Positions 28,544 through 38,665 of a DNA stretch of 64,000 nucleotides are shown one piece after another. Origin of the DNA: Mycobacterium attenuatum. Its GTDB lineage: Bacteria; Actinomycetota; Actinomycetes; Mycobacteriales; Mycobacteriaceae. Under the pieces are notes generated by a model. The model was not told the origin of the DNA and made no database searches. It saw nothing but the letters and a program-made list of their open reading frames with translations. The stretch covers positions 1-64,000 of the forward strand of contig NZ_UPHT01000032.1 in assembly GCF_900566085.1 (NCBI RefSeq), given 5' to 3'. A program made the position numbers and the translations under genes. Each line of letters opens with the position of its first letter. Positions within the stretch are counted from its first letter, which is position 1.

Positions 28544-28717
28544 GGAGCGCGTCGAGTTCTCGGGAATCCGGATGGCTCCTGCGGCGACGACGAACTCAAC
28601 CGCGCCACCGTTTGGGAGCCGAGCCTGGCGCGCCCCTTCACGGCGGTGACCCCTACTGAAGCTTCACGACCAACGGCCTGCAGGAGTTGTCAGGCGTCGT
28701 CGATCAGCTTCAGCCCC

Positions 28718-28880
28718 TCAGAGTTTGCGCATCCTCGACCACATGGACGACCAAGCTTGAGTCGGGCCGGCGCATTCCCAGATCGTGACGTCCCGGGTGA
28801 CCAGTGGCATGCCCAGCCGAACACTGACTTTCGCCATCGACAAGACGGAAGCGAACCAAATCCGCAAGTCGGATGCATCG
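28718..28880 (-). pseudogene. Possible VapC (PIN-domain) toxin relic
   Basis: A leftward frame ending at 28718 reads SVRLGMPLVTRDVTIWECAG, resembling the C-terminal end of VapC toxins (LGxPLVTRD followed by a terminal Trp region). The upstream catalytic half with its acidic residues cannot be found in frame, and no antitoxin is present. It may be a decayed remnant of a toxin-antitoxin pair, but the match is short. Confidence 0.3.
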
Positions 28881-28958
28881 CCGCCTATCCACAGAACGGT
28901 TGTCGCGGTGTCGGGCGGGGCACCGAAGTAGCCGAAGCCGCGAGGGCGGCCCTCAAAT

Positions 28959-28994
28959 TTGGCTCTGAGCTGGCCGTCCCCTAGACTCTAGGGG
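28959..28994 (+). promoter_or_regulatory. Likely promoter of the spc ribosomal operon with overlapping palindrome
   Basis: TTGGCT (28959-28964) and TAGACT (28982-28987) are spaced 17 bp apart, matching a mycobacterial sigma-A promoter (TANNNT -10). The -10 is embedded in the perfect inverted repeat CCCCTAGA/TCTAGGGG (28978-28985 and 28987-28994), suggesting a possible protein-binding site over the promoter. Confidence 0.45.
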
Positions 28995-29127
28995 TTGCCT
29001 TGGGCAGACCTCGGCCGATTCGTGCAAATGATATCGGCCCTGCGTGCCCTTCGGTGACGAAAGACCGCGCATGTCAGGGTATTCGGTTCACCCTGCCGTG
29101 CACACGTCAACCAGGTCAGGAGATCTA

Positions 29128-29496
29128 GTGATTCAGCAGGAATCGCGGCTCAAGGTCGCCGACAACACCGGCGCCAAGGAGATCTTGTGCATCCGGGTGC
29201 TGGGCGGATCGTCGCGACGGTACGCCGGGATCGGTGACGTCATCGTCGCCACCGTCAAAGACGCGATTCCCGGTGGCAACGTCAAGCGCGGAGACGTCGT
29301 CAAGGCCGTCGTGGTGCGCACCGTCAAAGAGCGCCGGCGTCCCGACGGCAGCTATATCAAGTTCGACGAGAACGCTGCGGTGATCATCAAGCCCGACAAC
29401 GACCCGCGCGGAACCCGCATCTTCGGGCCGGTCGGGCGGGAACTGCGGGAGAAGCGATTCATGAAGATCATCTCGCTCGCCCCGGAGGTGTTGTAG
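29128..29496 (+). CDS. rplN: 50S ribosomal protein L14
   Basis: A 122-aa L14 starting [18 protein letters not shown] at GTG 29128; the in-frame extension upstream has no ribosome-binding site. The conserved [17 protein letters not shown] and [15 protein letters not shown] blocks are present. First gene of the spc operon. Confidence 0.98.
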
Positions 29497-29814
29497 ATGA
29501 AGGTTCACAAGGGTGACACCGTGCTGGTGATTGCCGGCAAAGACAAAGGGGCCAAGGGCAAGGTGTTGCAGGCGTACCCGGACCGCAACCGGGTTCTGGT
29601 CGAGGGCGTCAACCGGATCAAGAAGCACACCGCGGTTTCCACCAACCAACGCGGCGCCCGATCGGGTGGGATCGTCATCCAGGAAGCGCCGATCCACGTC
29701 TCCAACGTGATGGTCGTCGACTCCGACGGCAAGCCCACCCGAATCGGCTACCGCGTCGACGAGGAGACCGGAAAGAAGATTCGTATCTCCAAGCGCAATG
29801 GCAAGGACATCTAG
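29497..29814 (+). CDS. rplX: 50S ribosomal protein L24
   Basis: A 105-aa L24, an assembly initiator of the large subunit. It begins [19 protein letters not shown], a KOW motif, and starts directly after the rplN stop. Confidence 0.98.
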   Translation: MKVHKGDTVLVIAGKDKGAKGKVLQAYPDRNRVLVEGVNRIKKHTAVSTNQRGARSGGIVIQEAPIHVSNVMVVDSDGKPTRIGYRVDEETGKKIRISKRNGKDI

Positions 29815-29816
29815 GG

Positions 29817-30380
29817 ATGACCACCACAGAGAAGGTTCAACCACGCCTCAAGCAGCGCTACCGCAGCGAAATCCGTGACGCGCTGCAGAAGCAGTTCGGC
29901 TACCGCAACGTCATGCAGATCCCGACGGTGACGAAGGTCGTGGTCAACATGGGCGTCGGCGAGGCTGCCCGAGACGCCAAGCTGATCAACGGCGCGGTCA
30001 ACGATCTGGCGCTGATCACCGGGCAGCGGCCGGAGATCCGCCGGGCGCGCAAGTCGATCGCCCAGTTCAAATTGCGCGAGGGCATGCCGGTCGGCGCGCG
30101 GGTCACGCTGCGCGGAGACCGGATGTGGGAGTTCCTCGACCGACTGACGTCGATCGCGCTGCCTCGTATCCGCGACTTCCGCGGGTTGTCACCCAAACAA
30201 TTCGACGGAATAGGCAATTACACCTTCGGCCTGGCCGAGCAGTCGGTGTTCCACGAGATCGACGTGGACAAGATCGACCGGGTCCGCGGTATGGACATCA
30301 ACGTTGTCACCTCGGCGACGACCGACGAGGAAGGGCGAGTGCTGTTGCGGGCGCTCGGCTTTCCGTTCAAGGAGAACTGA
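29817..30380 (+). CDS. rplE: 50S ribosomal protein L5
   Basis: A 187-aa L5 that binds 5S rRNA and contacts the P-site tRNA. It has [20 protein letters not shown] and [20 protein letters not shown]. It starts two bases after rplX. Confidence 0.98.
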
Positions 30381-30384
30381 GCAG

Positions 30385-30570
30385 ATGGCGAAGAAGGCAC
30401 TGGTCAACAAGGCCGCACGCAAACCAAAGTTCGCGGTGCGCGGCTATACCCGATGCAGCAAGTGTGGCCGCCCGCGCGCGGTATTCCGCAAGTTCGGCTT
30501 ATGCAGGATCTGTTTGCGCGAGATGGCGCACGCGGGTGAATTACCCGGCGTGCAGAAGAGCAGCTGGTAA
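30385..30570 (+). CDS. rpsN: 30S ribosomal protein S14, zinc-binding type
   Basis: A 61-aa S14 of the short zinc-containing type. The ribbon is formed by CSKC (residues 24-27) and CRIC (residues 40-43). ATG 30385 was chosen; the longer frame overlaps rplE. A zinc-free S14 paralogue would be expected elsewhere in the genome. Confidence 0.97.
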
Positions 30571-30596
30571 GCGCGAGGAAGGGTACAGACGCTGCC

Positions 30597-30995
30597 ATGA
30601 CCATGACGGACCCGATCGCAGACTTCTTGACCCGTCTGCGCAACGCCAATTCGGCGTACCACGACGAGGTGCGTTTGCCGCACTCCAAGATCAAAGCCAA
30701 CATCGCCCAGATACTGAAGAACGAGGGCTACATCAGCGACTTCCGCACCGAGGATGCTCGGGTCGGCAAATCGCTGGTCGTGCAGCTCAAGTACGGGCCC
30801 AGCCGAGAGCGCAGCATCGCCGGTTTGCGCCGGGTGTCCAAGCCGGGGTTGCGGGTGTACGCGAAATCCACCAACCTGCCGCGGGTGCTCGGCGGCCTGG
30901 GAGTGGCGATCATTTCGACCTCCTCGGGCCTGCTCACCGACCGTCAAGCAGCCAGACAGGGCGTGGGCGGCGAAGTGCTCGCCTACGTCTGGTGA
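30597..30995 (+). CDS. rpsH: 30S ribosomal protein S8
   Basis: A 132-aa S8, a central-domain assembly protein. It has [16 protein letters not shown] at the start and [20 protein letters not shown] near the end, both highly conserved. Confidence 0.98.
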   Translation: MTMTDPIADFLTRLRNANSAYHDEVRLPHSKIKANIAQILKNEGYISDFRTEDARVGKSLVVQLKYGPSRERSIAGLRRVSKPGLRVYAKSTNLPRVLGGLGVAIISTSSGLLTDRQAARQGVGGEVLAYVW

Positions 30996-31008
30996 GAGGG
31001 ATATAGAG

Positions 31009-31548
31009 ATGTCGCGCATTGGTAAGCAACCGATTCCGGTACCGCCCGGAGTCGACATCACGATCGACGGCCAAAACGTCTCCGTCAAGGGACCCAAGGG
31101 CGCCCTGGACATGACGGTCGCCGAGCCAATCACGGTGTCCCGCAACGATGATGGAGCCATCGTCGTAACGCGGCCCAACGATGAGCGGCGCAACCGCTCC
31201 CTGCACGGGCTGTCGCGCACCCTTGTCTCCAACCTCGTCACCGGCGTGACGCAGGGATACACCACCAAGATGGAGATCTACGGCGTCGGATACCGCGTCC
31301 AGCTCAAGGGCGCCAATCTCGAGTTCGCGCTCGGATACAGCCACCCGGTGGTGATCGAAGCGCCCGAAGGCATCACATTCGCGGTCCAAGCGCCGACGAA
31401 GTTCACGGTGTCCGGGATCGACAAGCAGAAGGTCGGCCAGATTTCGGCGAATATCCGCCGGCTGCGTCGTCCCGACCCGTACAAGGGCAAGGGCGTGCGC
31501 TACGAAGGCGAGCAGATCCGCCGCAAGGTCGGAAAGACAGGTAAGTAG
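31009..31548 (+). CDS. rplF: 50S ribosomal protein L6
   Basis: A 179-aa L6 beginning [19 protein letters not shown] at ATG 31009. The C-terminal rRNA-binding motif is [20 protein letters not shown]. The upstream in-frame extension overlaps rpsH and is ignored. Confidence 0.98.
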   Translation: MSRIGKQPIPVPPGVDITIDGQNVSVKGPKGALDMTVAEPITVSRNDDGAIVVTRPNDERRNRSLHGLSRTLVSNLVTGVTQGYTTKMEIYGVGYRVQLKGANLEFALGYSHPVVIEAPEGITFAVQAPTKFTVSGIDKQKVGQISANIRRLRRPDPYKGKGVRYEGEQIRRKVGKTGK

Positions 31549-31550
31549 TC

Positions 31551-31958
31551 ATGGCGCAATCACAGGCTGAAACCGCTGCGCGAAAGCCGGTGGGGCAGAG
31601 CGTATCCGCAACCCGGCGAGTCTCGCGGCTGCGCAGGCACGCACGGCTGCGCAAGAAGATCGCCGGCACCCCGCAGCGTCCCCGGCTGGTGGTACACCGG
31701 TCCGCGCGGCACATTCACGTGCAACTGGTCAACGACCTCAACGGCACCACCGTCGCCGCGGCATCCTCGATCGAAGCCGATGTGCGTGGTCTGGACGGGG
31801 ACAAGAAAGCCCGCAGCGTGCGAGTCGGCCAGCTGATCGCCGAACGGGCCAAAGCGGCCGGCATCGACACCGTGGTATTTGACCGCGGCGGCTACAGCTA
31901 CGGCGGGCGGATCGCGGCGCTGGCAGATGCCGCACGCGAGAACGGATTGAACTTCTGA
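31551..31958 (+). CDS. rplR: 50S ribosomal protein L18
   Basis: A 135-aa L18 that binds 5S rRNA. After a short polar extension it has [20 protein letters not shown] and ends [20 protein letters not shown]. It starts two bases after rplF. Confidence 0.98.
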   Translation: MAQSQAETAARKPVGQSVSATRRVSRLRRHARLRKKIAGTPQRPRLVVHRSARHIHVQLVNDLNGTTVAAASSIEADVRGLDGDKKARSVRVGQLIAERAKAAGIDTVVFDRGGYSYGGRIAALADAARENGLNF

Positions 31959-31977
31959 TGAACGGGAGGACCGCATA

Positions 31978-32634
31978 ATGGCGGAACAGTCGGCTGGCGG
32001 GCAAGGCGCCCCAGACAGCCGCGACTCGCGCGAGGGCCGGGGCCGTCGCGACAGCGGCCGCGGCGGCGGCCGCGACGGCGATAAGAGCAACTACTTGGAG
32101 CGCGTCGTGGCCATCAACCGGGTTTCCAAGGTGGTCAAGGGTGGTCGGCGATTCAGCTTCACCGCGCTGGTCATTGTGGGCGACGGCAGCGGGATGGTCG
32201 GTGTCGGCTACGGCAAGGCCAAGGAGGTTCCGGCGGCGATCGCCAAGGGCGTCGAGGAGGCTCGCAAGGGCTTTTTCCGGGTGCCCTTGATCCGCGGCAC
32301 CATCACGCACCCGGTCCAGGGCGAAGCGGCCGCCGGCGTGGTGCTGTTGCGCCCGGCCAGCCCGGGTACCGGCGTGATCGCCGGTGGCGCGGCCCGCGCG
32401 GTGCTGGAATGCGCTGGCGTCCACGACATTCTGGCCAAATCTCTGGGCAGCGACAATGCGATCAACGTGGTGCACGCTACCGTGGCCGCGCTGAAGATGC
32501 TGCAGCGTCCCGAGGAAGTGGCCGCCCGGCGCGGTCTGCCGATCGAGGACGTCGCCCCGGCCGGCATGTTGAAGGCGCGGCGCGAAAGTGACGCGCTGGC
32601 CGCCGCCGCGGCGCGAGAGGCGGCACAGCCATGA
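31978..32634 (+). CDS. rpsE: 30S ribosomal protein S5
   Basis: A 218-aa S5 of the decoding-accuracy region. An Arg/Gly/Asp-rich N-terminal extension of ~35 residues precedes [37 protein letters not shown] is the conserved double-stranded RNA-binding segment. Its stop overlaps the rpmD start. Confidence 0.98.
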   Translation: MAEQSAGGQGAPDSRDSREGRGRRDSGRGGGRDGDKSNYLERVVAINRVSKVVKGGRRFSFTALVIVGDGSGMVGVGYGKAKEVPAAIAKGVEEARKGFFRVPLIRGTITHPVQGEAAAGVVLLRPASPGTGVIAGGAARAVLECAGVHDILAKSLGSDNAINVVHATVAALKMLQRPEEVAARRGLPIEDVAPAGMLKARRESDALAAAAAREAAQP

Positions 32635-32837
32635 GTCAACTCAAGATCACCCAGGTGCGTAGCACCATCGGGGCCCGCTGGAAGCAGCGCGAGAGCCTGC
32701 GCACTCTGGGCTTGCGGCGGATTCGCCACTCGGTGGTTCGCGAGGACAACCCTCAGACCCGTGGGCTGATCGCGGTGGTGCGGCATCTCGTCGAGGTGGA
32801 GTCCACGAACGGAGAGGCGACCGGAGGTACCAAGTGA
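32631..32837 (+). CDS. rpmD: 50S ribosomal protein L30
   Basis: A 68-aa L30 with [20 protein letters not shown] and the ending [10 protein letters not shown]. It overlaps rpsE and rplO by 4 bp each, so the three are tightly coupled. Confidence 0.97.
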   Translation: MSQLKITQVRSTIGARWKQRESLRTLGLRRIRHSVVREDNPQTRGLIAVVRHLVEVESTNGEATGGTK

Positions 32838-33274
32838 CCATCAAGCTGCACGACCTGCGGCCGGCGCCCGGATCAAAGACCGCGCGCACCCGTGTCGGCC
32901 GCGGTGAAGGCTCCAAGGGCAAGTCGGCCGGCCGCGGCACCAAGGGCACCAAGGCGCGCAAGCAGGTGCCGGTGACCTTCGAGGGCGGGCAGATGCCCAT
33001 CCACATGCGGTTGCCCAAGCTCAAAGGATTCCGTAACCGGTTCCGTACCGAGTACGAGATCGTCAACGTCGGCGACATCAACCGACTGTTCCCGCAGGGC
33101 GGCACCGTCGGCGTCGAGGACCTGGTGGCCACGGGAGCCGTTCGCAAGAACGCTCTGGTCAAGGTTCTCGGTGACGGCAAGCTAACCGTCAAGGTCGACC
33201 TCACCGCGCACAAGTTCAGCGGTAGCGCACGCGAGAAGATCACCGCGGCCGGCGGCTCAGCCACCGAGCTCTAG
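32834..33274 (+). CDS. rplO: 50S ribosomal protein L15
   Basis: A 146-aa L15. The glycine- and lysine-rich N-terminal part includes [19 protein letters not shown], followed by [18 protein letters not shown]. It is the last gene of the operon before a strong terminator; secY lies about 14 kb away rather than next to it, as in other mycobacteria. Confidence 0.98.
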   Translation: MTIKLHDLRPAPGSKTARTRVGRGEGSKGKSAGRGTKGTKARKQVPVTFEGGQMPIHMRLPKLKGFRNRFRTEYEIVNVGDINRLFPQGGTVGVEDLVATGAVRKNALVKVLGDGKLTVKVDLTAHKFSGSAREKITAAGGSATEL

Positions 33275-33278
33275 TACC

Positions 33279-33338
33279 GCGAGCAGCCGCAAAAGCGCCC
33301 GACACGCCGAGCGTGCGGGGGCTTTTGCGGCTGCTCGC
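33279..33338. terminator. Bidirectional terminator between rplO and the convergent oxidoreductase
   Basis: Arms 33279-33296 and 33321-33338 are perfectly complementary over 18 bp, including an internal AAAAG/CTTTT segment near the loop. It lies between convergent genes and can serve both. Confidence 0.8.
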
Positions 33339-33342
33339 GCAA

Positions 33343-34269
33343 CTAACCCAGCCGCGGAATCACTTCCGCGGCAAGTCGTTCCATCTGTTCGCGGTTCTGC
33401 GCGACGTCACGGCCGACGGCGTTGAGCAACAGCATCTCGGCGCCGGCGCCGATCACCTCGCTCAGCCCCCGGACGACGTCGTCGGGCGTGCCCGCGACCG
33501 ACACCGAACCGATCCCGGACATCCGGCCGTAGATGCTGCTCAACCCGGCAAGGGCTCGCTCGCGCGCCCGGTCGGCGTCGTCGTCCACCATCAGATAAAC
33601 CCGTTTGCCGATGGCAAACGTCGTGGGGTCGCGGTGCTGTCCGGCAAGTTCCTCGCGCACGACCGTGACGGCTTGGGCAAACTCGGCCGTGGTCGACGAC
33701 CCCGCCCCCATGAATGCGTCGCCGTGGCGCACCGCTCTGGCCAACGCCGTGGGCGCCCGGCCCCCGAACCAGATCGGCGGGTGGGGTCGTTGCACCGGTT
33801 TGGGCGCGATGGGCAGGTCGTCGACGTCGCGGAACCGGCCGTGAAATGTCACCCGCGGCTCGTCGGACCAGGCCGCTTTCATCAATTGCAGGCCTTCGGT
33901 GAAATACCGGACGTGGGTTGCCTTGGCTACGCCGAACGCCGCGAACTTTCGGGAACCGCCGCCGGCCGCGACACCGAGATCGAGCCGGCCGTGGCTGAGC
34001 CGGTCGACGGCGGTCACCGCCGAGGCCAGCTGCAACGGATCATGCAGGGACGTCACCAGAACAGCGACCCCCAGCCTTAGCCGCGTGGTACAGGCAGCCG
34101 AGTACGCCAGCAGCTCCAACGGTGCCAGCAACGGTGACTCGCCGACGGCCTGTTCGAGCACCCAGCCGCCTTCAAAGCCCAACTCCTCGGCGCGACCCAG
34201 ATACGAGCGCAGCCCGGCGGTGTCGAAGGTGTCGTAGTCCAGCTGAGGGATCGCGATGCATAACCGCAC
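33343..34269 (-). CDS. Luciferase-like (LLM class) flavin/F420 oxidoreductase
   Basis: A 308-aa TIM-barrel protein of the bacterial luciferase superfamily. It has VLEQAVGESPLLAPLELLAY, RLRLGVAVLVTSLHDPLQLA and HGRLDLGVAAGGG, plus PHPPIWFGGRAPTALAR. Such proteins use FMN or F420; mycobacteria use mostly F420. GTG 34269, after GGTGAAG, was chosen; the long upstream extension overlaps the divergent sppA start. The substrate is unknown. Confidence 0.85.
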   Translation of the reverse strand: MRLCIAIPQLDYDTFDTAGLRSYLGRAEELGFEGGWVLEQAVGESPLLAPLELLAYSAACTTRLRLGVAVLVTSLHDPLQLASAVTAVDRLSHGRLDLGVAAGGGSRKFAAFGVAKATHVRYFTEGLQLMKAAWSDEPRVTFHGRFRDVDDLPIAPKPVQRPHPPIWFGGRAPTALARAVRHGDAFMGAGSSTTAEFAQAVTVVREELAGQHRDPTTFAIGKRVYLMVDDDADRARERALAGLSSIYGRMSGIGSVSVAGTPDDVVRGLSEVIGAGAEMLLLNAVGRDVAQNREQMERLAAEVIPRLG

Positions 34270-34319
34270 ACCTTCACCGTACGGTGGGCGCCTGGCGGCT
34301 ATGGGTACGCTGGGTAAAC

Positions 34320-36110
34320 ATGTTCGCCTTCCTGTCTTTTCTGCCCGGTGTCGACGACGTGCGCGCCCTGGCCGACCGGGTCGACACCGCGCGTCACCAC
34401 GGCGTGCCGAACGGCTGCGTGCTCGAGTTCGATCTGCGAGCCATGCCGGTGGAAACGACGGGTTTCGACCCGCTGGCAATCCTGTCCGGGGGTGGCCGCC
34501 CGATGGCCCTGCGCGACGCGGTCGCCGCAATCCACCGCGCCGCCGAGGATCCACGGGTCGCCGCACTGATTGCGCGCGTCCAGCTTCCGCCGGCGCCGGC
34601 GGGCGCCGTTCAGGAACTCCGGGAGGCCATCGCGGCCTTCAGCGCCGTCAAGCCGTCGGTGGCCTGGGCTGAAACGTATCCGGGCACGCTCTCGTACTAC
34701 CTGGCGTCGGCATTCCGCGAGATCTGGCTGCAGCCCTCGGGCAGTGTCGGGCTGATCGGCTTCGCCAGCAACGCGATGTTTTTGCGCGACGCGCTGGACA
34801 AGGCGGGCATCGAAGCCGAGATCTTCACCCGGGGCGAATACAAGTCGGCGGCCAACCTTCTCACCGAAGGTGGGTACACCGACGCCCATCGCGAAGCTGT
34901 TACCCGGATGTTGGAAAGCCTGCAGGACCAAGTGTGGCAGGCGGTGGCAGAATCGCGCGGCATCGGCGTCGACGTGCTCAACCAGCTGGCCGACCGGGCC
35001 CCGCTGTTGCGTGACGAGGCCGTGGCCGCCGGCCTCATCGACCGGATCGGGTTCCGCGACGAGGCCTACGCTCATATGGCGGAACTGGTTGGTATCGAAG
35101 GCGTTTCGTCGGACTCTGTCGACACCGACGAAAAGCCGCCGCGAATGTACCTGGCGCGGTATGCCGGCACGGCACGGTCGCGACTGGCGCCACCGGTACC
35201 GCCGATACCCGGTCGTCGTTCCAAGCCGACGATCGCGGTGGTCGCCGTGGAGGGTCCGATCGTCAGCGGGCGCGGTGGCCCCCAGGGTCTTCCGTTCGGC
35301 CCCTCCAGCGCCGGCGGCGACACCATAGCGGCGGCGCTACGGGAGGTCGCAGCCGACGACTCGGTTTCGGCGATCGTGCTGCGGGTCGATAGCCCCGGCG
35401 GGTCGGTAACCGCGTCGGAGACGATCTGGCGTGAGGTGAAGCGGGCCCGTCGCCGGGGCAAGCCCGTCGTCGCGTCGATGGGTGCCGTCGCTGCCTCCGG
35501 CGGCTACTACGTGTCGATGGCGGCCGACGCGATCGTCGCCAATCCCGGCACCATCACCGGTTCCATCGGAGTGATCACCGGCAAGCTGGTGGTTCGCGAT
35601 CTGAAGGACCGGCTGGGAGTCGGGTCGGAAACCTTGCGCACGAACGCCAACGCCGACGCCTGGTCGATAGACGAGCCGTTCACGCCGGAACAGCGGGCCC
35701 GCCGGGAGGCGGAAGCGGATCTGTTCTACGGCGACTTCGTCGACCGCGTCGCTGAGGGCCGCAACCTCAGCGCCGAAGCCGTCGATGTGGTGGCCCGGGG
35801 CCGGGTCTGGACCGGTGCCGATGCGCTCGAGCGTGGCCTGGTCGACGAACTCGGCGGCTTCCGCACCGCGGTGCGGCGCGCGAAAATCCTGGCCGGCCTG
35901 GACGAGGACACCGAGGTTCGTCTGGTCAACTATCCGGGCTCGTCGCTGTTGGACCTGCTGCTTCCGCGTATGTCGTCGCGACCGGCGGCGGCTTCGGTAC
36001 CGGATGCCCTTGGGGCACTTCTGATTCGCTCGGTGACCGGTGTCGTCGAACGTATCGAGCAGACGCTCAGCGGTGCCAGCGCGTTGTGGCTGGGGGAGTC
36101 GCGTTTCTAG
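34320..36110 (+). CDS. sppA: Signal peptide peptidase, protease IV type
   Basis: A 596-aa membrane-associated serine protease that degrades cleaved signal peptides. The two-domain long form carries the general-base Lys175 (GEYKSAAN) and nucleophile Ser393 ([20 protein letters not shown]). The domain-joining linker is proline-rich ([17 protein letters not shown]). ATG 34320 was chosen; the upstream extension overlaps the divergent gene. Its stop overlaps the end of the convergent methyltransferase by 4 bp. Confidence 0.93.
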   Translation: MFAFLSFLPGVDDVRALADRVDTARHHGVPNGCVLEFDLRAMPVETTGFDPLAILSGGGRPMALRDAVAAIHRAAEDPRVAALIARVQLPPAPAGAVQELREAIAAFSAVKPSVAWAETYPGTLSYYLASAFREIWLQPSGSVGLIGFASNAMFLRDALDKAGIEAEIFTRGEYKSAANLLTEGGYTDAHREAVTRMLESLQDQVWQAVAESRGIGVDVLNQLADRAPLLRDEAVAAGLIDRIGFRDEAYAHMAELVGIEGVSSDSVDTDEKPPRMYLARYAGTARSRLAPPVPPIPGRRSKPTIAVVAVEGPIVSGRGGPQGLPFGPSSAGGDTIAAALREVAADDSVSAIVLRVDSPGGSVTASETIWREVKRARRRGKPVVASMGAVAASGGYYVSMAADAIVANPGTITGSIGVITGKLVVRDLKDRLGVGSETLRTNANADAWSIDEPFTPEQRARREAEADLFYGDFVDRVAEGRNLSAEAVDVVARGRVWTGADALERGLVDELGGFRTAVRRAKILAGLDEDTEVRLVNYPGSSLLDLLLPRMSSRPAAASVPDALGALLIRSVTGVVERIEQTLSGASALWLGESRF

Positions 36111-37021
36111 GCGGACAAGACGGCGCTGATGAAGATGATCTCGCCGAGCGGATCGTCTTCTTCCGGGTCGGGCACGGGAAGGCCGGCGCGCTCGAACAAT
36201 TCGGTTCGGGTCACTCCCTCGGCGCGCCACCCCTTGGCATTCAGATAGTCGACGACGTGGTTGCGTTGGCCGGGATATACCAGCGACGCCATGTCGATGT
36301 CGATGCCGTGCTCCCGGAACGCCGCCGACTGCTCCCGTATCCGGTCGGCGTCGAAATCCACTATGCCCGGCACGAATTCGGTGGCGATCGTGCTGCCCGG
36401 AACGCTGAGCGCAGCGATGTTGTCGAACAGCCGGTCCTGGGCTTCCGGCGGCAGGTAGATCAGCAGGCCTTCGGCCAGCCACGCCGTCGGGGCCGAGGTA
36501 TCCAGGCCCGCCGCCCGCAGGGCCGCCGGCCAATCACCCCGTAGATCGATAGGGATCACGCGCCGCGCCGCGGTCGGCTCGGCGCCGAGCCCGGCCAGCG
36601 TGGTGGTCTTGAATTCGGCCACCCGGGGCTGGTCCAACTCATAGACCACGGTTCCGGCCGGCCATGGCAGCCGGTAGGCGCGGGCATCCAGGCCGGATGC
36701 CAAGATGACCGCCTGCCTGATTCCGCCGTTGGTGGCGCTGATGAAGTATTCGTCGAAGTACTTGGTGCGCACCGCTATTCCATCGACCATTGCCTGTGCC
36801 CGGGTCGGCGACACGTCCTGGATTGCCGCCATGTCCAGGTCGCCGTCCATCATCTTGATGAAGAACTCGACCCCGACGGCACGCACCAGCGGCTCGGCGA
36901 ATGGATCGTTGATCAATCCGCGTGGATCCTTGGTCGCCATCGCGCGCCCCGCGGCCACCATGGTCGCGGTGACACCAACGCTGGAGGCCAGATCCCAGCT
37001 GTCGTCGTGACTACGTGCCAT
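36107..37021 (-). CDS. TIGR00027-family SAM-dependent methyltransferase
   Basis: A 304-aa member of the mycobacterium-expanded LCM/PPM2-like methyltransferases. Hallmarks are [63 protein letters not shown] and [20 protein letters not shown]. Its counterparts near sppA in M. tuberculosis are Rv0725c/Rv0726c. The substrate is not known. Confidence 0.9.
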   Translation of the reverse strand: MARSHDDSWDLASSVGVTATMVAAGRAMATKDPRGLINDPFAEPLVRAVGVEFFIKMMDGDLDMAAIQDVSPTRAQAMVDGIAVRTKYFDEYFISATNGGIRQAVILASGLDARAYRLPWPAGTVVYELDQPRVAEFKTTTLAGLGAEPTAARRVIPIDLRGDWPAALRAAGLDTSAPTAWLAEGLLIYLPPEAQDRLFDNIAALSVPGSTIATEFVPGIVDFDADRIREQSAAFREHGIDIDMASLVYPGQRNHVVDYLNAKGWRAEGVTRTELFERAGLPVPDPEEDDPLGEIIFISAVLSA

Positions 37022-37144
37022 GTCCGTCCTGTCCGGGTCTAGTTGCGGTTCCCGTCCGGCATCTCGTTGCTGGGATGGTCGAACCCATTGTCCATGTCCC
37101 GGCCGAGCAGTCCGTTGGGACCCTGCGCGGGCGCAAGCCGGATG
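37022..37144. other. Short gap without a recognised gene
   Basis: The 123-bp gap carries no convincing reading frame or hairpin. It may hold the promoter of the leftward TIGR00027 methyltransferase. Confidence 0.3.
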
Positions 37145-37825
37145 TCAGCTCGGGACGCGGGTGCCGCGATAGTAGGTGAGCCGGCCGAAGACGCGATGCC
37201 GCTGCGTGTCGACCTCCGTGCAGTCGAACCCCGCTGCCGTCAAGAGCCGTGGAATCGCGTCGCCGAGGTTGCCGGCGCCGTGGTGGCCGTGCACGATCAG
37301 TCGCGCCGCCAGGCCGTCGCGATGAGTCAGCTCACCCCCCATGTCGACTAGGTGCAGCCGGCCGCCGGGTCGCAGGACTCGAAACGCTTCGGCGGCCGCC
37401 GCGGTCTTGGCCGCGTCGTCCAGGTGGTGCAGCATCATCGACGACAGCACCCGGTCGAACTCCCCGTCGGGATAGGGCAGCCGTTGGGCATAACAGCGCT
37501 CGAAACTAATCCCCTTCAGCTGCAATGCTTTTCGTTGCGCCCGCCGTAGTGCCCGCGGGTCGGGGTCGCACCCTACCAGCTGCGCCGTAGGCTGAGCCTG
37601 CTTGACCCGGATCGCGAGATTGCCGGTTCCGCAACCGATTTCCAGCACGCGGTGGCCGTCGCCGATTTCGGCCTGCTCGATCAGCTTCTCATAGACCTGG
37701 GCGAAGCCCAGCAGCCGCGCCGCCAGGTCGTAGACCGGCAGCAGCGCATCGTGGCCCGCGGCGGGAAAGTAGTCATGGCGTTTTCCTAGCGAGCTGATGA
37801 AGCGATGCAGATGCTGATTAGCCAC
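37145..37825 (-). CDS. UbiE-like class I methyltransferase, paralogue A
   Basis: About 226 aa from GTG 37825. Motif I is VLEIGCGTGNLAIRVKQ, the acidic strand is LVGCDPDPRAL, and the post-motif is YPDGEFDRVLSSMMLHHLD followed by RVLRPGGRLHLVDMGGEL. The frame stays open to TTG 37870, but that would leave only 9 bp to the divergent SDR gene, so the later start is preferred. It is clearly related to the methyltransferase at 40058-40759. Confidence 0.8.
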   Translation of the reverse strand: MANQHLHRFISSLGKRHDYFPAAGHDALLPVYDLAARLLGFAQVYEKLIEQAEIGDGHRVLEIGCGTGNLAIRVKQAQPTAQLVGCDPDPRALRRAQRKALQLKGISFERCYAQRLPYPDGEFDRVLSSMMLHHLDDAAKTAAAAEAFRVLRPGGRLHLVDMGGELTHRDGLAARLIVHGHHGAGNLGDAIPRLLTAAGFDCTEVDTQRHRVFGRLTYYRGTRVPS

Positions 37826-37879
37826 GAAAGCCAGGATAAAGCGCTGGCTTTGGGCGACCCCGCGCGGCAACCTTGAATC

Positions 37880-38665
37880 ATGTCTTACGCGGTGGCCGGC
37901 AGGCGGGTGTTGATCACGGGTGCGTCCTCAGGAATCGGAGCGGCGCTGGCCAGGCGGCTGGCGGCCCAGCAGGCGGTGGTCGGGCTGATTGCCCGGCGGC
38001 GCGACCGGCTGGACGAGGTGCTGGCCGACTGCCGGACGAGCTCGCCGCAGTCGGCGATGTGGGTGGCCGACCTGGGCGACACCGCCGCGGCCGGACGGCT
38101 GGCCTTACAGGCCTGGCACACGCTGGGGGGCATCGACGTGCTGGTGAACAACGCCGCCATGCCCAAGCGCCGGGCTGTGACCGCGTTAAAGCCAGACGAC
38201 GTCGAGGAGGTGATGCGGGTCAACTTCTTTGCGCCGATGCGGATGACGCTGGCGCTGCTGCCACGGATGCTGGCCCGCCGGTCCGGCATCATCGTCAACG
38301 TGTCAAGTGTCGGCGGCCGGCTCGGCATCACCCGCGAAGCAGCCTATTGTGCAAGCAAATTCGCGCTGTGCGGCTGGAGCGAGGCGATGGCCGTCGACCT
38401 GGCGGGCAGCGGGGTAGCGGTGAAGCTGGTCCAGCCCGGCCCGGTGGACACCGAGATCTGGGACCGGCCGGACAACGACGTGCCGCTCTATGGGGGGCCC
38501 AAGGTCGATGCCGACCTGGTGGCCGAGGGCATCGTCGCCGCCATCGGCAGCGACCGCTTCGAGCACTACCTGCCCGAGGTGATGGCGCTCAAAGACGTCG
38601 TCGACGCCAAGAACGCCGACCTCGACGCGTTCATCGCCGGCGCGGCCGCGATGACCTGGCAATGA
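37880..38665 (+). CDS. Short-chain dehydrogenase/reductase
   Basis: A 261-aa classical SDR. The NAD(P) motif is VLITGASSGIGAALARRL, NNAA follows (LVNNAAMPKRRAV), and the catalytic residues are Ser in NVSSVGG and Tyr/Lys in AAYCASKFAL. Arg-rich LIARRRDR after strand 2 suggests NADP. Its stop overlaps the start of the broken alcohol dehydrogenase. Confidence 0.9.
   Translation: MSYAVAGRRVLITGASSGIGAALARRLAAQQAVVGLIARRRDRLDEVLADCRTSSPQSAMWVADLGDTAAAGRLALQAWHTLGGIDVLVNNAAMPKRRAVTALKPDDVEEVMRVNFFAPMRMTLALLPRMLARRSGIIVNVSSVGGRLGITREAAYCASKFALCGWSEAMAVDLAGSGVAVKLVQPGPVDTEIWDRPDNDVPLYGGPKVDADLVAEGIVAAIGSDRFEHYLPEVMALKDVVDAKNADLDAFIAGAAAMTWQ

Larger units (their letters stand above)
28544..29127. other. 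Non-coding interval between the DUF4436 pair and the spc operon
   Basis: A 584-bp interval without an intact gene on either strand. It contains the possible VapC relic in its middle and a promoter-like element at 28959-28987, leaving an rplN leader of roughly 140 nt. Confidence 0.55.

Noticed and set aside
28646..28984. 112-codon rightward frame before rplN
   Set aside because: No start signal or family features; it runs antisense to the possible VapC relic and into the promoter-like element.
33343..34566. 407-codon version of the luciferase-like oxidoreductase
   Set aside because: The first ~100 codons overlap the divergent sppA gene and are Arg/Gly-rich noise; the barrel begins at GTG 34269.
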